Source: Anaerolineaceae bacterium UBA2260 | GTDB taxonomy: Bacteria > Chloroflexota > Anaerolineae > Anaerolineales > Anaerolineaceae | Assembly: GCA_002347485.1 (NCBI GenBank) | Contig: DDXM01000008.1 | Location: 33,846 to 69,932 of the forward strand | Reading direction: 5' to 3' | Length of the DNA stretch: 36,087 bases | Shown: positions 15,102 through 23,005 of the stretch, piece after piece | Numbering within the stretch: position 1 is the first letter of the stretch | How the letters are laid out: each line of letters starts with the position of its first letter | Notes under the pieces: model-generated | What the model was told of the DNA's origin: nothing | Databases searched by the model: none | The model's input: the letters and a program-made list of their open reading frames with translations, nothing else | Position numbers and translations under genes: made by a program

Positions 15102-15854
15102 ATGCAAAAACCGAAGAATCAGAAAGTGGAGCACCCGTTTATGCGCCTGCAAATTGAATTAGCCAGGCTCATCCAGGAGACCGAGCCAGGCGAACGCCTG
15201 CCCTCGGAGCCGCAGTTGGCGAAAGACCTTGGCGTCTCGCGGGCGACGCTCAGAGAGGGCATGCGCACATTTGAAGCACAAGGACGCATCCGCCGGCGGC
15301 AAGGGGTAGGAACGTTTGTCGTTGGTAAAACCCGCGTGATCGAAAGTGGCTTGGAAGTGCTTGAAAGTATCGAACGGCTGGCTGGAAGGATCGATCTAAA
15401 AGTATCCATGGGAGCTCTTGAAGTCAGCGAGATCAACGCAGGCAATGAAGAAGCGCAAAACCTCCAGGTTAATGAGGGCGCTACGCTGGTGAGAATTTCC
15501 CGCGTGATCTATACCGACCAAAGGCCGGTCGCGTACCTGGTCGACACGCTTCTACCCGACATTCTGACACAAATGGAACTGGCGGAGGGGTTTACCGGCT
15601 CTGTCTTGGATTTTCTGCAAAAAAGAGGGACTCCGCGTCTAGATCAATCGTTCACGGATATACAGGCGGTAGCAGCTCGACCATCTATTGCCAGGATGCT
15701 CGAAATACAGCGCGATGATGTATTGCTTCTGTTCACAGCCCGGCTTTTTGACGATCAACACCGGGTGATCGATTATTCACACAGTTATTTCCTCCCCGGT
15801 TATTTTCGTTTTCACGTGATCCGGCGGCTGGATAATAGTCCGTCCGGTGCCTGA
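15102..15854 (+). CDS. GntR-family transcriptional regulator (HutC/UTRA type)
   Basis: A 250-residue regulator. The N-terminal winged helix-turn-helix (about residues 11-74) includes RLPSEPQLAKDLGVSRATLREGM and GRIRRRQGVGTFV. A UTRA ligand-binding domain (about 90-240) includes LVRISRVIYTDQRPVAYLVDTLLP and ends YSHSYFLPGYFRFHVIRR. The ATG at 15102 is used because the HTH domain starts just after it and AAGG lies upstream; the longer reading frame would overlap the adenine deaminase end. HutC/UTRA regulators are usually repressors released by a catabolite. Its position between the deaminases and the carbamoyltransferases makes it the likely local regulator, probably sensing a purine or ureido intermediate. 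Confidence 0.9.
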   Translation: MQKPKNQKVEHPFMRLQIELARLIQETEPGERLPSEPQLAKDLGVSRATLREGMRTFEAQGRIRRRQGVGTFVVGKTRVIESGLEVLESIERLAGRIDLKVSMGALEVSEINAGNEEAQNLQVNEGATLVRISRVIYTDQRPVAYLVDTLLPDILTQMELAEGFTGSVLDFLQKRGTPRLDQSFTDIQAVAARPSIARMLEIQRDDVLLLFTARLFDDQHRVIDYSHSYFLPGYFRFHVIRRLDNSPSGA

Positions 15855-15933
15855 TGCAAGAAAAAGGAGGTCAAGATCCACGTTCATCTTCATAAATTAA
15901 GTTCTTGTTCTTCATTCAAAAAAAGGAGAAAAA

Positions 15934-16884
15934 ATGAGAAGCTTTGCTGGACGGGATATCCTTTCATTAAAGGAATTTGAACGGGAAGAATTCATGCATG
16001 TATTCGAAGTCGCAGACGAAATGGCGCCCATCGCCAAGAGCCGCCGCAACAGCGACCTGCTGGCAGAAAAGACGCTGGTGACCGCTTTTTACCAGCCCAG
16101 CACACGCACCCGCCTGGCGCACGAAGCCGCCATGCACCGCCTGGGTGGGCACGTCACCGGGTTTTCCGATGCCAAGATGACCCGCGCGGGAGATTTTTAC
16201 CAGGAATCGATCAAAGACACGGTAAAAATGCTGGAGTATTACGGCGATGTGATCGTTATGCGCCACTTTCAGCAGGGCGCGCCCCACGAAGCCGCCAAGT
16301 GGGCATCGATCCCCATCATCAATGGCGGCGATGGCTGGGGCGAGCACCCGACACAGATCCTGACCGACCTTTATACCGTGCTCACCGAGAAAAGCACCAT
16401 AGATGGCTTAACTTGGCTGGCGGTGGGAGACATGCGCATGCGCACCATGCACTCGCTGGGATACGCTTTATCTCAATTTGATTGCCCGATCACCTTTGTT
16501 TCTCCACCGGACATGTCACTGACGCCTGAATTTAAGGAAGAGTTAAATCGCTTCAGTGTTGATTTTAGGGAGGTTGAACACGTCGAACAGGCGATCGCCA
16601 CCGCTGATGTGATCCTCGTAGAACCAGTGGTGCAGCCGGATTACACCAAGTCTCGCCAGGAAGCTGAGGAGCATGGGTTAACCCCCGCCAATTACAAGAT
16701 TACGCGCGAGCTGCTCACCAGCAAAGCAAAATCGGATGCCATCCTGCTTCATTCGTTGCCGCGCATGGATGAGATTCCCACCGATGTGGACATCACCCGC
16801 TGGTCCCGCTACTGGCAGGAGGCGTTTAATGGCGTAGTCATGCGTATGGCTTTGCTGGCATTAGTACTCGGAAAGATGGAATGA
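15934..16884 (+). CDS. Aspartate-carbamoyltransferase-like enzyme, likely catabolic
   Basis: The 316-residue protein belongs to the carbamoyltransferase family and is closest to the PyrB catalytic chain. Carbamoyl-phosphate motifs are intact: PSTRTR (Ser56-Thr57-Arg58-Thr59), Arg110 in VIVMRH, His138 and Gln141 in HPTQ, and LLHSLPRMDEI near 271-281. The aspartate-binding side differs: by eye alignment E. coli Arg229 becomes valine in EPVVQPDY, although the glutamine equivalent to 231 remains. The 80s loop (DAKMTRAGDFYQESIKDT) lacks the usual Lys84 context. The amino-group acceptor may therefore not be aspartate. AAGGAG precedes the ATG. Its place between a purine-pathway regulator and carbamate kinase suggests it works backwards, releasing carbamoyl phosphate from a ureido compound. 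No pyrimidine-synthesis genes are adjacent. Confidence 0.8.
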   Translation: MRSFAGRDILSLKEFEREEFMHVFEVADEMAPIAKSRRNSDLLAEKTLVTAFYQPSTRTRLAHEAAMHRLGGHVTGFSDAKMTRAGDFYQESIKDTVKMLEYYGDVIVMRHFQQGAPHEAAKWASIPIINGGDGWGEHPTQILTDLYTVLTEKSTIDGLTWLAVGDMRMRTMHSLGYALSQFDCPITFVSPPDMSLTPEFKEELNRFSVDFREVEHVEQAIATADVILVEPVVQPDYTKSRQEAEEHGLTPANYKITRELLTSKAKSDAILLHSLPRMDEIPTDVDITRWSRYWQEAFNGVVMRMALLALVLGKME

Positions 16885-16921
16885 GGGTAAAATTAGCCCT
16901 ACTTAATTTACAGGAGGAGCA

Positions 16922-17902
16922 ATGCAATCGTTTCTTCACGGACGGGATTTGATCGGTGACCTCGACTTTACAAAGGAAGAGGTCGAAACAGTATTGGAGG
17001 TAGCGTTCGATCTCAAGCGCAAGCGCGCCTTGAATGAGTTAACACCTTATCTGCGCGATAAAGTGCTGGCGATGCTGTTCTTCTACAGCAGCACCCGCAC
17101 CCGCGGTTCGTTCGAAGCCGGCATGGCGCACCTGGGCGGACACGCCGCTTTCATCGAATCGCGCACAACTCAGATCTCCCACGGCGACACACCCAAGGAG
17201 ATCGGTGAGATCTTCGGGCGTTATTTCGATGGGATCTCCATCCGCCACGTGGACTGGGGAGTGGGAAATGGATATTTGAACGAAGTTGCCAAAGCCTCGC
17301 GCGTCCCGGTTTTGAACATGCAATGCGATGTTTATCATCCGTTCCAATGCCTGGCGGACCTGATGACGATTATCGAAAAGAAAGGACGCGATCTACGCCG
17401 CAAGAAGATGGTGGTCTCATGGGCGTATGCCGCTTCATACCAGAAACCCATGTCAGTACCGCAATCCCTAATCCTACAGATGCCGCGCTTTGGGATGGAC
17501 GTGGTGCTTGCGCACCCCCCTGAATTCAAGCTGATGCCGGAGATCATGGACCAGGCTTACGAGCAAGCGAAGAAATTCAACGTCGGCTTCGAAGTTATGG
17601 ACGATATGGACACGGCATTCAAAGATGCGGATATAATATACGCCAAGTCTTGGGGCGCTATGGTGCACACCCCGGATGTCGAGGAAGGCGCGCGCATCAT
17701 TAAGAAGTACGAGAGCTGGATCACCGATGAACGCCGCATGAAGCTTGCCAAGCCGGACGCCATTTATATGCATCCATTGCCGGCGGACCGGAACATCGAA
17801 GTGACCGATGGGGTCATGGATGGACCTCAATCGGTAGTGTACGACGAAGCCGAAAACCGCATGCACGTCCAGGAAGCGGTAATGGCTTTAACAATGAGCT
17901 GA
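16922..17902 (+). CDS. ygeW: YgeW-like (knotted) carbamoyltransferase
   Basis: The 326-residue protein has the carbamoyl-phosphate motif YSSTRTRGSFEAGMAHLGG (near residues 55-73), the variant HPFQCLADLMTI (139-150) in place of HPxQ, and a C-terminal MHPLPADR. The stretch SWAYAASYQKPMSVPQSL followed by FGMDVVLAHPPEF resembles the insertion of the knotted carbamoyltransferases, including E. coli YgeW, rather than ornithine carbamoyltransferase. It also lacks the DxxxSMG ornithine motif. YgeW sits in the E. coli purine-catabolism region and its acceptor is not firmly known. A GGAGGAG site lies just upstream. Tandem with the other carbamoyltransferase and carbamate kinase, it probably forms carbamoyl phosphate from an N-carbamoyl amino compound. 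Confidence 0.75.
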   Translation: MQSFLHGRDLIGDLDFTKEEVETVLEVAFDLKRKRALNELTPYLRDKVLAMLFFYSSTRTRGSFEAGMAHLGGHAAFIESRTTQISHGDTPKEIGEIFGRYFDGISIRHVDWGVGNGYLNEVAKASRVPVLNMQCDVYHPFQCLADLMTIIEKKGRDLRRKKMVVSWAYAASYQKPMSVPQSLILQMPRFGMDVVLAHPPEFKLMPEIMDQAYEQAKKFNVGFEVMDDMDTAFKDADIIYAKSWGAMVHTPDVEEGARIIKKYESWITDERRMKLAKPDAIYMHPLPADRNIEVTDGVMDGPQSVVYDEAENRMHVQEAVMALTMS

Positions 17903-17935
17903 TTAAAATTTATTAAGAAAAGGATGCACTAGAAA

Positions 17936-18892
17936 ATGGTAAAGAAGTTGGCAGTTGTAGCAGTAGGTGGTAATTCCCTAATCCTGGACCCGAAAAAGGT
18001 AACGGTTGAGGATCAATACCTGGCCGCAGCCGAAACCACGAAACATATCGCTGATATGATCGAAGCGGATTGGGATGTCGCGATCGGGCATGGCAATGGA
18101 CCGCAGGTGGGCTTTATCCTGCGCCGTTCCGAAATTGCTGCGAAGTATGAAGGTATGCACGAGGTTCCACTGGATGTCTGCGGCGCGGACAGCCAGGGCG
18201 CGATTGGTTATTCCTTGCAGCAAACCCTACAGAACGAGTTGATCCGCCGCGGTATCCACAAACCTGTCGCGACTGTTATCACGCAGGTGAAGGTTGACAA
18301 GAACGACAAAGCCTTCCAGCATCCCACCAAACCGATTGGTGGTTTCATGGATGAAGCCGAGGCGAAGAAGCGCGAAGCTGAAATGGGTTGGAACGTGGTG
18401 GAGGATTCCGGGCGTGGCTGGCGCCGCGTGGTGGCTTCCCCCATTCCTCAGGAAGTCATTGAAATCGATTCCGTGCGCGCGCTCATTGCCGCGGGCGTTG
18501 TGGTCATCACGGTTGGTGGCGGCGGCATCCCGGTGATCGATAATGGCAAGGGCGGCTGCGTCGGTGTTGCGGCTGTGATCGATAAGGATTATGCTTCCAG
18601 CCTGCTCTCCACACTGATCAATGCGGACCTGTTCATTATTTCGACCGCGGTGGAGAAGATCGCCATCAATTTTGGCAAGCCGGATCAGAAGTGGCTGGAT
18701 CGTATGACCCTGGCGGAAGCCAAGGCGTACCTGGCGGAAGGCACCCATTTTGCCAAGGGTTCCATGGCGCCTAAGATCCAGGCCATCATTAACTTCCTCG
18801 AAGCTGGTGGCAAGGAAGCACTGGTAACCAATCCCGAGAATATTGGGCGCGCGCTGCGCGGAGAAACTGGCACCCGTATTGTGCGTGAGTAA
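17936..18892 (+). CDS. arcC: Carbamate kinase
   Basis: This 318-residue member of the amino acid kinase family shows the carbamate-kinase motifs VAVGGNSLI, GHGNGPQVGFILRRSE, KPIGGFMDEAEA, RRVVASPIPQEVIE, VVITVGGGGIPV and VIDKDYASSLLS. It transfers phosphate from carbamoyl phosphate to ADP, giving ATP, CO2 and ammonia. Together with the two carbamoyltransferases upstream it makes a substrate-level phosphorylation step. No arginine deiminase gene is near, so the carbamoyl phosphate most likely comes from purine-derived ureides. AAAAGGAT precedes the ATG and a strong terminator follows the stop. Confidence 0.95.
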   Translation: MVKKLAVVAVGGNSLILDPKKVTVEDQYLAAAETTKHIADMIEADWDVAIGHGNGPQVGFILRRSEIAAKYEGMHEVPLDVCGADSQGAIGYSLQQTLQNELIRRGIHKPVATVITQVKVDKNDKAFQHPTKPIGGFMDEAEAKKREAEMGWNVVEDSGRGWRRVVASPIPQEVIEIDSVRALIAAGVVVITVGGGGIPVIDNGKGGCVGVAAVIDKDYASSLLSTLINADLFIISTAVEKIAINFGKPDQKWLDRMTLAEAKAYLAEGTHFAKGSMAPKIQAIINFLEAGGKEALVTNPENIGRALRGETGTRIVRE

Positions 18893-18912
18893 GTAGACCT
18901 GTATGTCGAAAG

Positions 18913-18957
18913 AGAGCCTTGCCTGTCGATTGTGTAAGGCTCTTTTCGTTTTTTTAA
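18913..18957 (+). terminator. Rho-independent terminator after carbamate kinase
   Basis: AGAGCCTT (18913-18920) pairs with AAGGCTCT (18936-18943) across a 15-base loop, followed by TTTCGTTTTTTT. It separates the deaminase-to-kinase operon from the importer operon. Confidence 0.85.
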
Positions 18958-19156
18958 GATTAATTTGTTGATTTATGAGTCATTAAATTTTCCGCATCGG
19001 TTACAATATTTGAGAAACATTAATCCCCGGTAATCCGTAATATTCACCCGCTCGACGGAGTGCGTTTTTTGTGTTGAAAGGAGGTGTAAGGAACCAGAAA
19101 TCGGTTTGTGCATCGGATCTTCAGCATTTTAGATATATTCACCTGGAGGAGAAAGC
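18958..19156 (+). promoter_or_regulatory. Leader region of the importer operon
   Basis: About 200 bases without a gene. A TACAAT box at 19002-19007 is a candidate -10 without a clear -35. A small hairpin (CGCTC at 19049-19053 with GAGTG at 19058-19062) is followed by CGTTTTTT, resembling an attenuator. A full Shine-Dalgarno-like AAAGGAGG near 19077 has no usable start codon at the right distance. The real ribosome site for the lipoprotein is GGAGGAG just before 19157. The layout would suit a riboswitch or attenuator, but I recognise no known class, and purine-riboswitch core bases are not evident. Confidence 0.35.
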
Positions 19157-20371
19157 ATGTTCACGAAGAGAAGTTGGATCTTTGTAAGTGTGTTGATGGT
19201 GGCGCTGCTCGTGCTTACCGCTTGTGCGAAACCGACGGCAGCTCCCACTGCTGCACCGGTCGAGCCATTGACTGTAGGTTTACTGCTGGTGGGACCCGCG
19301 AACGATGCTGGTTGGAGCCAGGCGCATTTTGACAGCATGGCATATGTCCAGGAAAAACTGCCCGGTACCGAACTGCTCTACCTTGAGAATGTTTATACCG
19401 GGTCAACTGCGCACACTATGACGCCTTCCGAACTCGCGGCCGATATGGCGGCCAAGGGCGCCAAAGTGGTCATCTTCAACTCGGATGACCAGAAAGACCA
19501 TGCCATCAAGTTCGCCCAGGAAAATCCGGATGTATTTGTGATCCACGCGTCTGGTGATACCGCCTGGAAAGAGGGCAAGAATTATATTGACCTTCCCAAT
19601 TTGAAGAACATCATGGGCAGGATGGAATACGGCAAGATGATTGCGGGCTGCGCGGCTGCCCTGACCTCACAAACCGGCAAAATCGGCTTCCTTGGTCCAT
19701 TGATCAATGATGAAACCCGTCGCTTTGCAGCTTCCTCGTATCTTGGCGCAAAGTACTGCTGGGAAAACTACCTTGGGAAGGACCCGGCTGAACTCGAGTT
19801 CAAAGTAACCTGGATCGGGTTTTGGTTCAACATCCCCGGTGTGACCCTTGACCCGACGCAGGTGGCTGATGATTTCTTCAACAACGGCTATGATGTGATC
19901 ATCAGCTCCATCGATACTACCGAAGCTGTCACTGAAGCGAAGAAATTCTTCGCCGAAGGCAAACAGGTTTGGGCGGTTCCTTATGACTATTCGGGCGCTT
20001 GCGAAGGCGCGGATGATGTCTGCCTGGGCGTTGAATACTTCAACTGGGGTCCCTCCTACGTTGAGGCGATCAAGTCCGCTATGGATGGCACCTGGGTTTC
20101 CAGCTTCGAACTTGTTGGACCGGATTGGGCTGACATCAACAATCGCGACACCTCAATGATTGGCTTCAACAAGGGTGGCGCGTTATCTGCGGAAAATGCT
20201 GCCTTTGTTGACCAATTTATCGCAGAACTTGGCGCTGGTTTGAACTTATGGACCGGCCCCATCAATCTACAGGATGGAACCCCTTACCTGGCTGACGGTG
20301 AGGTAGGCACTGACTTACAGGTCTGGTACCTGCCACAGCTGTTGGAAGGTATGGAAGGAAAGAGCGAGTAA
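19157..20371 (+). CDS. BMP-family (PnrA/TmpC-like) substrate-binding lipoprotein
   Basis: This 404-residue extracytoplasmic protein has a lipoprotein signal: Lys/Arg-containing start, hydrophobic core, and lipobox LTAC with the lipidated cysteine at residue 23. A short Thr/Ala/Pro linker follows. The mature part has the BMP-family opening TVGLLLVGPANDAGWSQAHFDSM, a repeated ligand-pocket pattern (VVIFNSDDQKDHAIKFA, IHASGDTAWK, IGFLGPLINDETRRFA) and a type I periplasmic-binding fold. Known relatives bind purine nucleosides. Given the purine-degradation context, a nucleoside, a base or a ureide is likely. GGAGGAG precedes the ATG. The ATPase and two permeases follow after an intervening hairpin. 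Confidence 0.9.
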   Translation: MFTKRSWIFVSVLMVALLVLTACAKPTAAPTAAPVEPLTVGLLLVGPANDAGWSQAHFDSMAYVQEKLPGTELLYLENVYTGSTAHTMTPSELAADMAAKGAKVVIFNSDDQKDHAIKFAQENPDVFVIHASGDTAWKEGKNYIDLPNLKNIMGRMEYGKMIAGCAAALTSQTGKIGFLGPLINDETRRFAASSYLGAKYCWENYLGKDPAELEFKVTWIGFWFNIPGVTLDPTQVADDFFNNGYDVIISSIDTTEAVTEAKKFFAEGKQVWAVPYDYSGACEGADDVCLGVEYFNWGPSYVEAIKSAMDGTWVSSFELVGPDWADINNRDTSMIGFNKGGALSAENAAFVDQFIAELGAGLNLWTGPINLQDGTPYLADGEVGTDLQVWYLPQLLEGMEGKSE

Positions 20372-20382
20372 TTGAAAACCTG

Positions 20383-20417
20383 GCGTGGGGGAAGATATTC
20401 TCTTCCCCCACGCTTTT
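20383..20417 (+). terminator. Intra-operon terminator / attenuator
   Basis: A perfect 13-bp stem (GCGTGGGGGAAGA with its complement), loop TATTC, then TTTTC. It sits between the lipoprotein and ATPase genes, a usual way to express the binding protein more strongly than the membrane parts. Confidence 0.85.
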
Positions 20418-20434
20418 CTTATTGAGGATGCAGC

Positions 20435-21898
20435 GTGAAAATTACACTCCAGCATATTGACAAATCATTTGGAAAAGTTCACGCCAATGATGATATTAAT
20501 CTAACCATTCCTTCCGGCACCATCCAGGGCATCCTGGGGGAAAATGGGGCTGGGAAGAGTACCTTGATGAAGATCCTGACGGGTTATTACCAGGCTGACA
20601 GCGGTGAGATCCTGCTGGATGATATGAAGGTCAAGATCACCTCACCGGAAGATGCCGTTGTAAGGGGTATCGGGATGCTGCACCAGGATCCGCTTGATTT
20701 TCCACCCATGAAGGTGATCGATAATTTTTTACTGGGAACCAAAGGAGGATTGTTTCCCAACCGCAAGCAAGTTGAAAACGAGATCCTCAGACTTTCCAAC
20801 GAGTTTGATTTTCAGATCAATCCGGATGCGTTTGTTGAAACGATGACCGTGGGGGAGCGCCAGCAGCTTGAGATCCTGAGGCTGCTCTGGCTGGGGGTGA
20901 AGGTCTTAATTCTTGATGAGCCGACAACTGGCATATCCGCGAATCAAAAAGATAAACTGTTTGCCACTCTGGTGAAGCTTGCCAGCCAGGGACTGACGGT
21001 GATTTTTGTTTCGCATAAACTTGAGGAAGTTGAACAGCTTTGCAACAGGGTTGCGGTTTTTCGCCAGGGCAAGCTGGTCGGAGAGGTGGATCCGCCTTAT
21101 CGCACCGATCAATTTGTTTACTTGATGTTCGGAAAAAATGTAGAGGTTGGCGAGAAAGCCTCATTTTGCACGGATGACACATATATTAAATTAAAAAATA
21201 TTGGACTTGAGGATTATCGTCTGCGTCTCAAGGATATTAACCTCGAAATAAAAAGCGGGGAGATCATCGGTCTCGCTGGCATGGAAGGTTCAGGTCAGCG
21301 TCTTTTTTTGCGCATGCTCGCGGGACTGATGCGCCCGGTGAGCGGTAACATATATATTGACGGGGTGGATTTTACAGGCAAGAATTACCACGTTTTCCAG
21401 AATTCCGGGGTAGCGTATCTGCCTGCTTCAAGGTTGGAAGAAGGGCTGATCCCTGGAATGACCCTGACAGAGCATTTTATTCTGTCCGAAAAACACCGTG
21501 AGCTGTTTGTCGATCAGAGATCAGCGATGGATCTGACAGAAGAACGGATCAAGACATTTAATATTAAAGGCACACCGGTCAGTCAAGTCGAGCAGCTCTC
21601 TGGTGGTAATCAGCAGCGCGCGCTGCTGGCTTTGCTGCGTAAAAGGCTGCGTTTGATCCTTATGGAACATCCCACCCGTGGACTGGATATAGAGTCCGCA
21701 ATCTGGATCTGGTCGAAGATGAAGGAACGCTGCAAGGATTGCGCGAGTATTGTCTTTACTTCGTCTGACCTCGATGAGATTCTGCAGTACAGCGATCGTA
21801 TCCTGGTTTTCTTTGGTGGTCTTGTTTCACCCCCGATCAATGCGAAGTCGACCACGGTTGATGAGCTGGGGCAATTGATTGGCGGTAAGGGTTGGTAA
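20435..21898 (+). CDS. ABC transporter, double ATP-binding subunit (NupO-like)
   Basis: The 487-residue protein is two fused ATPase domains. Domain 1 (about 1-230) has Walker A GENGAGKST at 35-43, a variant signature TVGERQQLEILR typical of nucleoside importers, Walker B VLILDEPTTG and the switch FVSHKLEE. Domain 2 (about 250-487) has a degenerate P-loop GMEGSGQRLF without the lysine, an intact signature QLSGGNQQRALLA, and MEHPTRGLD. This pairing of a live and a degenerate site is normal for the guanosine/nucleoside (Nup, COG3845-like) and CUT2 sugar importers. The start is GTG at 20435 with GAGG upstream. It energises uptake of the ligand of the BMP lipoprotein. Confidence 0.92.
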   Translation: MKITLQHIDKSFGKVHANDDINLTIPSGTIQGILGENGAGKSTLMKILTGYYQADSGEILLDDMKVKITSPEDAVVRGIGMLHQDPLDFPPMKVIDNFLLGTKGGLFPNRKQVENEILRLSNEFDFQINPDAFVETMTVGERQQLEILRLLWLGVKVLILDEPTTGISANQKDKLFATLVKLASQGLTVIFVSHKLEEVEQLCNRVAVFRQGKLVGEVDPPYRTDQFVYLMFGKNVEVGEKASFCTDDTYIKLKNIGLEDYRLRLKDINLEIKSGEIIGLAGMEGSGQRLFLRMLAGLMRPVSGNIYIDGVDFTGKNYHVFQNSGVAYLPASRLEEGLIPGMTLTEHFILSEKHRELFVDQRSAMDLTEERIKTFNIKGTPVSQVEQLSGGNQQRALLALLRKRLRLILMEHPTRGLDIESAIWIWSKMKERCKDCASIVFTSSDLDEILQYSDRILVFFGGLVSPPINAKSTTVDELGQLIGGKGW

Positions 21899-21920
21899 CT
21901 TACAACTAGGGAGTCATCGA

Positions 21921-22994
21921 ATGTCGATTCAAACACCAGCAGTGAAGACATCAGCGAATGGACGGAAAAAAGGATTGCTTGATTTCGGCATCCGGCTTTC
22001 GGCGGTCATTCTCGCTTTTGTTTTTACCTCATTGATCCTTTTACTTGTAAAAGCAGATCCTCTTGAAGCTTATAAAACCCTGGTGACAGGCGCTTTTAGT
22101 ACAACCAGTAAGATCACCTCGGTAGCTGCTTCGTGGGTACCCCTCGTAATCGCTACATCCGGTTTACTCTTCACCTTCACGGCCGGTTTGTGGAATATCG
22201 GCATGGAAGGACAAATCGTCCTGGGTTCGGTTTTTGCGGTAGGCGCGTTCCGTTTATTGGATAATACCGCGATGGACCCGACGCTCGTCATCATCATCGC
22301 GTTCATCGCCGGCGCGTTGGGAGGCATCCTTTGGGCCTTATTACCCGGCTTGATGAAGGTCTACGGCGGTGTTAATGAAATTTTTGGCGGTCTTGGGTTG
22401 AATTTTGTCGCCAAGACGATAGCCATCTGGTTGATCTTTGGACCATGGAAACGCCCCGGTGTGGCTTCGAGTAGCGGCACGGAATGGATCGATATTAAAT
22501 ACAGACTGGTCAATATGCCGGGCACAAACCTGAGCCTGGTGATCCTGATCATTGCAGTGATTGTCGCGATTCTGACAGCTATCCTGCTCAAAGGGACGCA
22601 TTTTGGGTTGAAGCTCAAAGCCATTGGCAAGAACTACAAAGCGGCTTACCTGCTGGGCATCCCGACCACGCGCTACTTCCTGATGGCCTTCGGGATGTGT
22701 GGTTTGTTCGCCGGTATTACGGGCGCAATCCTGGTCACTTCCAAGCAGTACAGCCTGATCCCAGACGCAGGTTTCGGTTATGGTTTTCTTGGGTTGCTGG
22801 TCGCCATGTTGGTCAATTACCACCCCATCTGGAGCTCGATAGTGGCGATCTTCTTTGCCGCGCTGACGATCGGAAACACCCAGCTTCAGTACATGGGATT
22901 AAGCACTTATTTCGCCGGGGTACTGCAAGGCATTCTGGTCCTGTTCGTTGTGTTGGTGGACGGGCTTCGAAAACGTCTGGTCAGAAGGATGTAG
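21921..22994 (+). CDS. ABC nucleoside importer permease 1 (NupP-like)
   Basis: A 357-residue membrane protein with about 9-10 hydrophobic segments and the BPD-transport-2 family pattern of nucleoside importers: VIATSGLLFTFTAGLWNIGMEGQIVLGS, then GGVNEIFGGLGLNFVA, and the cytosolic coupling region LKAIGKNYKAAYLLGIPTTR. The ATG at 21921 is preferred because TAGGGAG lies upstream and the basic N-terminus GRKKG precedes the first membrane helix; the longer reading overlaps the ATPase end. It forms a heterodimeric channel with the permease encoded next. Confidence 0.9.
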   Translation: MSIQTPAVKTSANGRKKGLLDFGIRLSAVILAFVFTSLILLLVKADPLEAYKTLVTGAFSTTSKITSVAASWVPLVIATSGLLFTFTAGLWNIGMEGQIVLGSVFAVGAFRLLDNTAMDPTLVIIIAFIAGALGGILWALLPGLMKVYGGVNEIFGGLGLNFVAKTIAIWLIFGPWKRPGVASSSGTEWIDIKYRLVNMPGTNLSLVILIIAVIVAILTAILLKGTHFGLKLKAIGKNYKAAYLLGIPTTRYFLMAFGMCGLFAGITGAILVTSKQYSLIPDAGFGYGFLGLLVAMLVNYHPIWSSIVAIFFAALTIGNTQLQYMGLSTYFAGVLQGILVLFVVLVDGLRKRLVRRM

Positions 22995-23005
22995 GAGAGA
23001 AAAAC

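Noticed and set aside
15863..15900. Perfect AAGGAGG-like ribosome site in the gap before the PyrB-like gene, perhaps for a small leader peptide
   Set aside because: No ATG, GTG or TTG at a workable distance opens a meaningful frame; the gene itself has its own AAGGAG just before 15934.
16922..18892. Arginine deiminase pathway operon (OTC plus carbamate kinase)
   Set aside because: No arginine deiminase or arginine/ornithine exchanger is present, and the carbamoyltransferase resembles YgeW rather than OTC; the purine genes offer a better context.
22697..23005. Long N-terminal extension of the second permease
   Set aside because: It lies wholly within the first permease gene in another frame, its sequence is unlike a membrane protein, and a clear ribosome site and family start exist at 23006.
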